From Phylloscopus collybita (taxonomy: Eukaryota > Chordata > Aves > Passeriformes > Phylloscopidae), in NCBI GenBank assembly GCA_027886175.1, contig JAJNNQ010000143.1:325001-389000 (forward strand): DNA of 64,000 nucleotides. The letters are read 5' to 3'. A model generated the notes under the pieces. The model saw only the letters and a program-made list of their open reading frames with translations, did not search any database and was not told where the DNA came from. The stretch's first letter is position 1, and the number at the start of each line of letters is the position of its first letter. Below, piece after piece: positions 1 to 17,840 of this stretch. The position numbers and the translations under genes were made by a program.

Positions 1-8126
<8,126 letters not shown>

Positions 8127-9242
8127 TCACGCCCCTTGGAGACTGGTCTTTGAGAAGAAATGACGAGCACACTCAAGAAAACATCTGGGTCAGCTTTCCC
8201 ACATTTCCCTGGGCTGCACCCTTTCCTTACCAACCCCTCGGTCCCCACAGACAGCCCCCTCCCTTTCAGGGATAAGGGTCTCCACATGTCAGTGCCAATG
8301 TTCAGGTCCTCTGAGAGACCCATCACATCCTCTGGTGTCCCAAACCACTCCAAGAAACTCTTCCCATGCAGAAGGGCAGGAGCCAACCTCACTATCACAG
8401 ACACAGATTGCTCCCAGACCTTCTCCCACCACCCAAAGCACAGAGGGATAGCCAGGGCAGGGAAAAGTGGGGACACGCAGGAGCTGACTGAGAAACAACA
8501 CTCCAAACACAGGTCTCCTAAGGGATGAACATTTTCTTCCCTGCTTGTGATTCTGAGCGCTGTCAAACAGAGTGGGGACACATCCCAGGACAGAGTACAG
8601 GTCCAGGGCAGTTGAGAGTTAGGGTCACCCCCTTTTCTCATCTCAGGATTTTACCTGAGACCCACCCTGTTGTCATTGGCACAACACACTGCCAGGGCCA
8701 GGAAATGATTGCACTTGCATGCACTGAACTCCCTCCTCCCACCAGGACAACCCAGAAGTAACTTCATTGATGTGAACCAAGGCTCAGAGCACAGATGATC
8801 CTCATCCTCTCCCCATTCATTTCTGCCTCCCCAGGAAATCTACCTCCAGCAGAAATTTATCATGTACCAGGTAAGGACAAAGGTGGAGAGGGGGAAGGAA
8901 GCTGGGGCAAGACACCAGGTGCAAGGGCTCTGGAGCAGGGAGAGCACATCAAGCACTCTGACGGCAGGGAGGGAAGCACAGCATGGGGGGACAAAAGTAG
9001 GAATGAGTAACAAAGTCTGGGAAAAAGCTGGGTCTACCAACTGTCAGGCCTGGCCCCTCCAAAAGTGCTGTCTGGACAGACACCCAGACTGCCTGTTCCT
9101 AATTCGGCAAAAAATCTGGGCCCAAGGCCAGCCCCTCCTCAAAAACCCGGGCAGAAAGTCTCAGCCCCGCCAGCCTTGGCATATTTGGGGGCCCTGTCCC
9201 AGTGCCTGGAGACTGAGCTGCTGTGCCTGCACAGTGCAAAGG

Positions 9243-9267
9243 CCCCCCAGCACAAAGTGCTGGGGGG
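9243..9267. repeat. Perfect inverted repeat with 11-bp arms and a 3-base loop
   Basis: CCCCCCAGCAC, AAA, GTGCTGGGGGG. A strong hairpin or cruciform former in AGAP3 intron 9. No flanking element explains it. Confidence 0.95.
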
Positions 9268-10397
9268 ACAACACCGCCAGACGTGACCGTGAAATCAGCA
9301 ATAAATAAATGGTGCAGAACAGGCACAAGTCCCTGTGACCACTGCAGCTCAGTGCTCGGGCAGCAACCAGCAGGAACAGGAACTGCCTCCTGCACATGCA
9401 GGGATGGAACAGCAAAGCAGAGTGGCTAGGGCAAAGCTGCCTGTAGGCAGGATCAGACCCCTGGCCCTGAAATGCTCTAAGGACATGAGTTGAAGAAGTC
9501 ACTCGGTAGCAGTCAGAGGGTGCTGAGAACATGGCATGGAATGTGGCAGCTGACCAACAGTTCCTGCTCTGCCAAGGTCTGCCAGGGGCAAGCAACAACC
9601 CCTGGAATCACGGCCGGATCCTCACACCAACCAAAGCTAGGGAAAAGCTATGGCAAAGAGTGAAGGGCAAAGAAGGAGAGGAGAGCAGAGCAGCCAATGC
9701 CAGCAGTGCAAACAGGACATTAGAGGTGCCTGGTTCTCCCTTGGGTAAAACACAGTATCTGATGGCAGGAGTGACTGTGCTGACAAGTGTTTTCAGCTTT
9801 CTGTCAGGTCTTTAACTAAGCAACAACACCCTTAAACACCAGTTGTACAAAACCCATGCAGCCAGTAATGGAAGGAATGAGAATTAGTCAAATGCAAGCT
9901 CTCAAAACATGTCTGAGAACAAGTGTGGTTATAAATGGCAAACCTGTGTCCAACAGAAGGACCTACAGAGGTGCAGCCAACCTGCATCTGATTCAGACTA
10001 GTTCCTCAATGTCTTGGTCACATGAACTCCAAGAAAACACAAAACCAGAAAACCTAAAGGCAATGTGGCAACTGTATGGTGTAAATCAGTGCAGTGACTT
10101 AACTCCAACTGCCTCCTATCACTGGGCAGACTGAGCTGCTGAGGACAGCAGGCACAGTCCTGCTCTGGGAGCAGCTGGCAGGACCCTGCAGTGGGCTGCC
10201 AGGGCTGGCCCTGCACAGGGACCAGGTGTGAGCTCTTGGGCTGGATGTGCCATCACTGAGCAGCTCCCAGGGCAGCGAGGGAAAGGCACCTCAGCCTGGC
10301 AGCGCTGTTTGGGTCAGACAGGGCAGACAGTGTTATCTCCCATCTGTGATATCCTCTCAGCAAAGCAGAGCTGGGGGAGCGCTGGGAGGTCACCTCG

Positions 10398-10426
10398 CCC
10401 CTCCCTCCCTCCCTCCCTCCCTCCCT
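10398..10426. repeat. (CCCT)n microsatellite
   Basis: About seven CCCT units in AGAP3 intron 9; simple repeat with no further content. Confidence 0.95.
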
Positions 10427-10874
10427 GGACAGGCTCAGCTGCACCATGTCACTCCAACCTCTTCACAAAACCTGCTGTGATGGACACTGCTCCTCCCCAC
10501 TGGAGATGGGATCCTGATGTCACCTCCCAGATGTGATGGCAGCCCTGCCACGCCAGGGGCAGGACAGCTGCCAGGGTCCTGTGTGCCATCCTCCCACACG
10601 AAGCCAGCAATATCCACTGGTATTGGACCCAGCACTGCTTCTGGACCCACCTAACACCACAGCTGGGCCACACATTTCCCACACAGAGTATGAAAATGAT
10701 CATTCCTCCTCCCACACAAAGTTAGTTTAACATCCACCAGCTCACCCAGGTAAATGGTGAATTCTCTGTAATTCAGAACCTTTGCTCGGTATCTTTCAAA
10801 CAAATCTGCTCCAGACCAGGCTGAAGTTACAGATCTAACCCAAAGTCACTGTGTGGAATTCTCTGGCTTCTGAG

Positions 10875-10975
10875 TGTGACAATTCCTTCTGGACACAGTG
10901 ATCCCTTCTGGGCATAAAGATTCCTCCTGGGGATGCAATGATCCCTTCTGGGCATGACGATTCCCCTTCTGGCTT
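10875..10975. repeat. About 21-bp degenerate tandem repeat
   Basis: ATTCCTTCTGG, ATCCCTTCTGG, ATTCCTCCTGG, ATCCCTTCTGG and ATTCCCCTTCTGG follow one another at about 21-base spacing in AGAP3 intron 9. Confidence 0.65.
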
Positions 10976-13718
10976 TAAACCTGGCTCAGCTCCACAGTCT
11001 GACCTGCCCTTTTGTAGCACGCTGCAGAACAGGTCCTCCCCTCCCCAACTTCAACCTGGTGCACCTTGATGCTACTTGAAGCCCACTTCAGCCCTTCCAG
11101 CCTGCCCCAAACACACGCTGCCTGCAGAGAACAGCTGGCTGGGTTAGGTCAGCCTCAAACCTGTCACCTGGCAAACTGAAGCACAACCAACCTCAGGGCT
11201 GGAAAGGAGGACCCGGCACTCCAGGCCCTTTGTTGCAAGCCAGAAGGCAAAGAGCCCAAAAGGGGGAACCTGGTGCAGGCCACTCTCCCCACGAGCCTCC
11301 CAGCCAGGCTCCTGGCGGCGCCGAGCCCTGCGCCGGCGCAGGCGGGCGATCCTCAGCCTCCCTCGGCACCTGGGGGGAAGACTTGCAGGAAAGAACTCCT
11401 CCAGGAGTTTCTCCCGGTGTCACACGGGCAGGGAGAGGCTGGCCCTCCTCCTCCCGGCCCTGCTCCCTCCCTCCCCGGCATTCCTGGGCCGTGCTGTGCA
11501 GCCGAAAGCAGCAGCAGCAGCAATATGCAGCGTAATGAAGCAGGGAGCGCCGATGGCCCCCAGAGGACTCGTTTACTCCACAAATCTCCCTTCCACTCAC
11601 TTTTTGCTAAGAATTTTAACACCAAACTTAATTGTGAAGTCGCGTATTGATTGGAAAATGCAAATGGCAATTTAAATGTAATCTAAGCTCCCAGCATGAT
11701 CCCAGCTCCCAAGGAGGAGGAGTCACCCGCCTTGGGCCCTGCTGGAGCGCAGGGCCGAGCAGGGCCAGGCCAGGGGCCAGGGGACCCCCGGGCTGCCAGC
11801 AGCTCCACGCAGCCTTCCCAGAAAGATCTGGTAGATGTGCAATTAGGAGCTCGTTCCTGGTAACAAACAGCTGAGGAAGCTTCGTCTCCCGACCTAATTA
11901 ACCCACTTCTCAGAGACAAGTGTGCAGCTATCAGGGAACTCCTGCAGCCGTGCAGGACCAGCACCAAAAGGGCACTGCGGCACACGGACCCTGAGCTCTC
12001 GGCACAGAGCAGCCCTGGCAGGGGCACCAGCTGCCTGGAGGGTGTGTGGTATCCATATCTGTCCCAGGTATGGAGGGGCCCCAACACCCACAGTCTCACC
12101 TGTCCCCTTGGGGAGCTCCATCTTTTCCAGATGTGCATGAGGGAGACAGATCAGGTCACCCAGAGGTGCCGTGCTGGAGAAGGCAGTGACAAGTGACAAT
12201 CAAGCACCTGTAGCAACAACACACATCCCTCCTCAGCCAAGGCTCCCCAGTGCTTCTTTTTCTGCAGCACCCAGCCCAGCCTCCTGCTTCCTGGCTCCCT
12301 GCAAAGCCCAGGCCTCACATGCTGAGGAAGGCTGCCAGTGCTTCCCAATGCTTGTGCTGCCCTCACAGAGCTCAGGAAGGGATGGTGGATGACAGGGATT
12401 GCAGCCATGGGTGTCAGGGTGAGCCTGCTGCCCCAGAGTGCTCGCTGCCTTCAGCCATGGGTTGGCAATGTAAGCACAGCCCAGCCTTGTTCTCCACACA
12501 GAGGAACCCCACTGCTCCCGAGGGGACCCCAAACGTGCCAGCCCCATGCTGCCCATGCCAAGGGAAGCCAATAGTCCAATGCTGGCCACAAATCCAGGCA
12601 GGAGATCCTGCCCATTTGCCACTCACAGCCCCAAACTCACCAGCTTCTCTGCTGTGGTGGCTGAGCAGGACCAATGAGCAGTCTAAGAAGAAAACTAACT
12701 AAAGGCCCCGTTCTCCCACTGCCTCTCAGAGAAAGCAAACAATGAGACCCCCACCATCTTCCAGAAGGGGCAGGTCCCTACCAGAGACCAGAGCAACCAT
12801 CCTGAACATTGCTGAATCTTTATGATACAGAGCTACATCTCCTGGGAGTCTTTGGTGATACCAAGCCTACTCCTTGTGGCGTAGGGCCACACCAGGAATG
12901 TGCCAAGCTGCAGTGCTAACCTCACTACGGACCCCCTGACAGCCCCTTCCCCACAAGCCACATGTTAATACCTGCTGACACAAGCTAGTGTCCACCTGTC
13001 AAACACCACCTCCTGCCACGTATGTTCCTGTAAAAACACTCCCAGCATCTCTGATCTCTGTGAAATGGCCTCTCACAACTCTGGCTAGAAGGGGTGCCAG
13101 TCCTGAACCCAGCATGGATCTGGATCTCCCATAGGAACTCTTTGCTCCAGGCTCTCCTCATGAGCTGCTGCTGCTGCCATGAACTGGTCCCTCCACTTTG
13201 CCCTGAATCAGGCAGCAGTTTGGCATCTCCTCCTTGCAAAGCCCAGAAAGGATGTACAGATGATGCAGGCCTGGGCCTCCATCAGTCCTACTTCTCCCCA
13301 TTTCATACATGGACAGCATGGGATGACTTCATCCCACCAAACCAACACAGCCTCTGGCAGACCAGGCAAGGCCAGGCCCTGCCAGCAGCACAGAGACACA
13401 GGAGCAGGTAAAGCAATCATCCTGCCCTTCCGAGTGGAGGGAGGGCCTGGAAAAAGGAACCCAAAGGTCCAGACACAAAAGGCTGTCAGGTCCCTCTCAG
13501 GACCTCCAGCAGGCAGCAGCAGCAGGATCTGGGGAACCAAGTCAGGTCTCAGGCTGCTCCACTCCCAGCCTCCCCTACCTCCCACAGAATAACCACCCAC
13601 TGCTTCCCCTGCTGCCTGGGCTGGGCTGACCAAAGCAGAGCAGATGGGCACTGCCACTGCAAGCCAACAACCCACTGCAATCAACAGCCCACCTCACACA
13701 GTGACCCACACACCCCAG

Positions 13719-13983
13719 CAGTGACCCACCATGAACAACAACCCACACACCCCAGCAGTGACCCACCATGAGCAACAACCTACACACAACTACAGTGACC
13801 CACCACAAACAACAACCCACACACCCCAGCAGTGACCCACCATGAGCAACAACCCACACACACCAACAGTGACCCACCACAAACAACAACCTACACACAC
13901 CAACAGTGACCTACCACAAACAACAACCCCCACACCCCAGCAGTGACCCACCACAAACAACAACCCACACACCCCAGCAGGCC
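13719..13983. repeat. 37-bp minisatellite, seven full copies
   Basis: CAGTGACCCACC recurs at 13719, 13756, 13793, 13830, 13867, 13904 and 13941, always 37 bases apart, with a partial eighth unit at 13978 and a shortened one before the array. Internal variants ATGAGC/ACAAAC and CACACCCC/CACACCAA mark subtypes. It lies in AGAP3 intron 9. The lack of unique spacers rules out a CRISPR array. Confidence 0.95.
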
Positions 13984-14984
13984 CTGTGCTGCAGAGAGCA
14001 GGGCATGGCCCAGCACACAGCCGGGCTGCCTCTTCCTGCCGGGGCTGTGCCAAACCTGGGCACCTCAGGAGCAGAGCCCCCACCTGTGAGACCCCCCAGT
14101 CCCCACCCTGGCACTGCTGTCACTGCTCCCTCCGGCCCCAGAGCCAACCCTCCCAATGCTGCCTTCCCAACACCACCCTCCTTTCAGCACAGCCCCCTGC
14201 CTGGGGCACCAAGAGCCCTGCACAAACCTGCCCCAGGATTACTCCATGGGTGGGGAAGGGCAGGAGCTTTGGCAGCTCCAGCAGTGAGCAGGGGCTCTCT
14301 CTTCTGACACAGCACTTCCCTCCTCAGCTAGCCTGGCCTCACTGAGTCTTTCCCCATGGAATCTCAGCATGGAATCGCACCAGGCAGCCAGAACCTGGTG
14401 GGGACGCAGGCTCTGCTCTCCTGCCTCACGTCCCAGCACTCCTGCAGTGCAGAGACACAACCAGCCCTGTGCCCTGGCAGCGCCAGGATTACTCCATGGG
14501 TGGGGAAGGGACTGCCAGGGGGCACTTGGGTCAGAGGGGTCAGCAGGGGGTAAACAGATCCACAACGGGGACACAGCGTGCGAGGCAGGAGCACAGCCAG
14601 GCACTGCCAGCTCAGTCTTTCCTGTAATGCAAGGAAATCCTGATGGGAACACCATCCAGCCAATACACACCACTCACCTCGCTTGGACATCACCCATCCC
14701 TGCCTGCCAGTGACGGACACAGGGGCAGGCAACGCTCTGGGTTGGGTAAGAGGCAGTTCAAGCTTCCCTGGAAGCCAAGAGGCAGAAGCAGAATGCACTG
14801 CTGCTGGAGGAAGCACTGCCTCCCTCAGACTGCCAGCGGCTCGCGGTCTGGGGACTGTGCTCACAGCTTTTTGTAGCTGCCCACGAAGAGGGGAATCCCC
14901 TTCCCGTCCTGCCAGGAGCAGGAACAGGAGTCGAAAGGCACAGGAGAGAAGAGGAGCAGGGAAGGAGCTGCGGCGGGGGCTGCA

Positions 14985-15620
14985 GTGGGCGTGGGGCATG
15001 GATGCCATCTGCTGGAACCGCTCTGCAGCCGCCGCCGCAGCCCCCCGGCCGGCGCCCTGCCACAGCCCCCGCCGCAGCCCGCACCCCCCCAGGGCTCCAG
15101 GGCACGGGGCCCACGCCGGCAGCCCCCGCACCGCGCTCGCTGCCGGCTGTGCAGCCCCGGGCCCCAGGGGCACCGACCAGCCCCCGGCAGGGCTGCGCCC
15201 GTGCCGAGCAAGCCCAGCCCGCACTCCCCGGAGCCTGCTCCCGCAGCGGGGCGAAGGGGGAGCATCGAACCTGCTTCATGGGAATGGCCCGCCCGCTGCC
15301 AATACTGTCCGCTTTACACTCCGGCACCTTCTTGTCGCGCTCCGGGTCCGCGCCCTTCCGAGACTGGAAGAGAAGAGACACAGGCGCGTTAGAGCTGGGC
15401 ACGGGAGACCAAAAGGCACGGTCCCCCGTCCCCAGCAGGCTCCAGACCTGACCACTCTGCTCTCCCCCAGGCCGGCTCCCCCAGCGCAGAGCGCAGCCCG
15501 GCCCTCACCCGGCCCCTCTAGGGACACTCGGGACACTCCAGCCCAGCCCCCCGGCGAGCTCTCCTCTCCCCCGACTGCAAGCAGAGCTGTCCTCCTCCTG
15601 GCAGAGCGGGGCTATGTGGG
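14985..15620. promoter_or_regulatory. Intragenic CpG island around AGAP3 exon 9
   Basis: GC-rich sequence with many CpGs (GCCGCCGCCGCAG, CCGGCCGGCGCC, CACCGCGCTCGC) extends on both sides of exon 9. Exon 9 is only 93 bases, so the island is not explained by coding content. N-terminally shortened AGAP3 forms lacking the GTPase domain are known in mammals to my knowledge; an internal promoter here would make such a form. No TATA box is seen. The promoter role is inference. Confidence 0.4.
15271..15363 (-). CDS. AGAP3: AGAP3 exon 9 (linker before the PH domain)
   Basis: A 93-base phase-0 exon encoding SRKGADPERDKKVPECKADS and IGSGRAIPMKQ. PECKAD marks AGAP3 as against AGAP1. The acceptor is CTTCCAG with a good pyrimidine tract. 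The donor CAG/GTTCGA is poor, with only G at +5 fitting the consensus. Met564 stands where mammalian proteins have Ile (IPIKQ), creating an in-frame ATG just ahead of the PH domain. The exon sits inside a CpG-rich island, and directly upstream in the intron lies the poly(A) region of the possible short isoform. Confidence 0.96.
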
Positions 15621-15724
15621 CCCCCCTCCCGTGGGGCACACAGGACCATGGCGACAGACAGAAATGGCATGGGATGCAGGTGGAGCATGGATGGAAGCAG
15701 GAGAGGCTCAGGCAGTGAAGGAAC

Positions 15725-16980
15725 TCACACCTCTACTAATCCAACAGATTTATTCTGGTAACACACTTGCACCATACAAAGTAGCACAGGTCACCGGGCA
15801 GAGATACCAGCCCCTTACAAAAGAGCATGGACAATAAATATCTACCACACGTCTAGAGCGGCGAGAGCGGGACCCACCAGCGCCCGAGGGCCGCGGGGAG
15901 AGCAAACTCTGATAAATACAATATGAAATTTACAGTCTGTTGAGCAGAACTCATTCAAAGTGCTTAGGACAGAGGGAAATACCAAGTCATACATGGCATG
16001 GAGCACAACCAATACATTCAGAATCACAACAATGGCAGGAGGCAGCGGCAGCGTCTCTCTGGAGCGTCCTACACACCCCCTCAGTCCAGGAGGGCCCCCG
16101 TGTGCTTTGGATCAGAAAGGGATACGAGCCCCGCGCGCCTGGGACACCGATTCACCAGATTTTGGGCCCAGAACCAAACAAAGAGATTGAAAGAGAAGAA
16201 AACTAAAGAGACACAGATGGCTGCTCGGCTGCGAGGAGGAGAGGAGAAGGAGCAGGAGTCCATGCAGGCTGCAGAGGTGCAGGAGGGAAGGAGCGGAGCG
16301 CTAGCGGCAGGCGCTGCAGCGGCTCCCGCAGGCAGCAGCAAAGCGTCTTTTGGCCCATCCAGCTCCATGCGCGGCTGTCGCCCGGTCCCGGTGTCTGCAG
16401 GTCTTCCCGTCCCAGGAGGGTCGTCCGCCCGGCATCCCCGAGAAAGGGCAGTGCCTAGACAGCATCCAGCAGGCCCAGAAATGTCCCAGCTTAAAGTGCA
16501 GGCGCAGGCCGTCTCAGCGCTTCCTAGACTTTACATTGGGGGGATTTAAAAGGCTCCTGCGTGTCTCCGAGGGGGGGACCCATGCTGGCTGGAGGGCGGG
16601 CGAGCCTCTAATCTTAGATCAATCCCAGTGCCCATCCCTTATCCGGCCCTGGAGAGGCAATGAAAAGTGAGAGAATTTGTACAGAGGTGCCGTGTGTAAC
16701 CACCTGGATCTTCTAATTTGGAAGGAGTTGGAAAGGCCTTTTTGTTGATGAAAAGTTGGAAACAGTGGCACATATCTGCAAATATCGAAAGAATAAAGAG
16801 TTTGGCAAGTTATACTCAGAACACGGACACGAGTCTGTCAGTGATGGGTGCCAGTGGACAGCACGGACAGGCCACGGAGTGGGCGCCGGCGGCAGCAGCA
16901 GTCGGGGCTGGGGCTGGGGGTCAGGAGTGGGTGGGCGCCTCGAGGCGCGGGTGAGCGCAGAGTTTGTCTCCACCTGGAGC
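15725..16980 (-). other. AGAP3: 3'-UTR-like terminal-exon block inside AGAP3 intron 8
   Basis: Read on the minus strand, about 1.2 kb has the look of a 3' untranslated region and differs from the surrounding GC-rich intron. It is AU-rich near its end, has no CR1 or simple repeats, and runs into AATAAA followed by a GU-rich stretch (TGTTGG, GGTGTGAG) typical of a downstream cleavage element. It lies between exons 8 and 9. The simplest reading is the last exon of a truncated, GTPase-only AGAP3 transcript. The 5' boundary is not fixed by the sequence. The alternative is a conserved non-coding block. Confidence 0.5.
15749..15754 (-). terminator. Canonical poly(A) signal AATAAA in AGAP3 intron 8
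   Basis: TTTATT on the plus strand is AATAAA on the AGAP3 sense strand. A GU-rich element follows within about 10-35 bases, as needed for cleavage and polyadenylation, so the cleavage site would fall near 15725-15735. AATAAA alone is common by chance; the UTR-like context raises the odds. Confidence 0.5.
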
Positions 16981-16981
16981 T
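16838..16981 (-). CDS. AGAP3: Possible C-terminal coding part of a short AGAP3 (CRAG-type) isoform
   Basis: Exon 8 ends in phase 0. Downstream of a long pyrimidine tract on the AGAP3 sense strand are two usable acceptors. CCCCAG at 16982-16984 gives a 47-residue tail (SSRWRQTLRSPAPRG onward, with CCCRRRPLRG) ending at TGA 16840-16838. CTCCAG at 16974-16976 gives an 86-residue tail (VETNSALTRASRR onward) ending at 16713. CRAG, the mammalian short product of this gene, has the GTPase domain plus a short unique tail with nuclear signals (established knowledge). I could not compare its tail here, so the choice of acceptor, and even the presence of coding sequence, is inference. Confidence 0.3.
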   Translation of the reverse strand, partial: SSRWRQTLRSPAPRGAHPLLTPSPSPDCCCRRRPLRGLSVLSTGTHH

Positions 16982-17035
16982 CTGGGGCACACAGACCTCC
17001 AGGGGGGTACGTGATCCAGTGGGGAGTGGGAGGGG

Positions 17036-17194
17036 AGCAGGAGAGGAGCCAGAGCAGGAGAGAGGGAGAGGAGAGTAGAAGAAGAGAGGAGGAGGAGGAG
17101 AAGAGCAGAAGAGGAGAGAAGGAGGAGGAGGAAAAGATGGAGGAGAAGGGGAAGGAGGGGGAGAAAGGAGAAGGAGAGGAGAAGAGGAGCAAAG
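17036..17194 (-). repeat. Long polypurine/polypyrimidine tract
   Basis: About 160 bases are almost pure A and G on the plus strand, with GGAGGA and GAAGAG runs, hence almost pure pyrimidine on the AGAP3 sense strand. It ends about 50 bases before two candidate acceptors of the putative short-isoform exon, so it could act as an extreme polypyrimidine tract. Mirror-like AGGAGGAGG and GGAGAGGAG runs could also form triplex (H-) DNA. Function is inference. Confidence 0.8.
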
Positions 17195-17509
17195 GAGTCA
17201 GGCATAGTTTGGGACTGGGGCTGCAGTGGCTCCCAGAGCTGGGCCGGGCACTGCACCTCGGAAAGGCCTGTGCCCACCTGGGGACCCCACAAGGACGAAG
17301 GCTGCTGGCTACACCTGTGCTGCCTGCCTGGGAAAAGCTAGCGGCAGAAAACAGCCTGCCCTGCCCTTCCCTTCCCTTCCTGCCCTTCCTGGTCCTGTCC
17401 CACTGTGGGAAGTGTCAGGAGCTGCTGCTGCTGCCACGACCAGATGGGTGAAGACGTCAACGTGAGCCATGGATGTGCACCAGCACACGAGCAAGCAGGT
17501 GAGGTGAGC

Positions 17510-17840
17510 CCCAGCCCCGCGGCGAGCGAGCGCGTGCCGCCGAGCGCAGGTGAGCCCGCGGCGGAGAGCAAGCGTGAGCCCGGGATGGGTGAGCACGTGA
17601 GAGCCCTACACGCATGATGACGCCCACAGCGAACGAACAAGCGTTAGCCCCGCAGCAAGCCGCCCTCCTCCTCCTCCCCCAAGCCCCGGTGAGCGAGCAT
17701 GGGGCTCCGGAGAGCGGGAAGATGAGCGGGCGGCGAGTCCGGACGCGTCGGCGCGCAGCGAGCACGAGGGGCGAGCACCCGCCAGCGCTGCGTGCAGTGC
17801 CAGAGCCACGGGGCATTCCAGAGGGCGTGAGCACATGGAG
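17510..17840. promoter_or_regulatory. CpG-rich block with iterated GTGAGC in AGAP3 intron 8
   Basis: Roughly 330 bases are dense in CpG (CGGCGAGCGAGCGCG, GACGCGTCGGCGCGC) and carry repeated GTGAGC/GTGAGCG words on the plus strand. The surrounding intron has few CpGs, so the block looks like a small unmethylated island or a degenerate GTGAGC repeat. No open frame with a recognisable product is seen. It could be an internal promoter or enhancer, or form part of the short-isoform terminal exon. Confidence 0.35.

Noticed and set aside
13719..13983. Possible CRISPR-like direct repeats
   Set aside because: Units abut directly with no unique spacers and the genome is eukaryotic; this is a minisatellite.
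15842..16027. 61-codon minus frame in the UTR-like block
   Set aside because: Hydrophobic composition reflects U-rich UTR sequence; no homology or start context.
16713..17292. Leu/Ser-rich membrane-like protein frames on the minus strand
   Set aside because: The Leu and Ser runs are the translation of the polypyrimidine tract.
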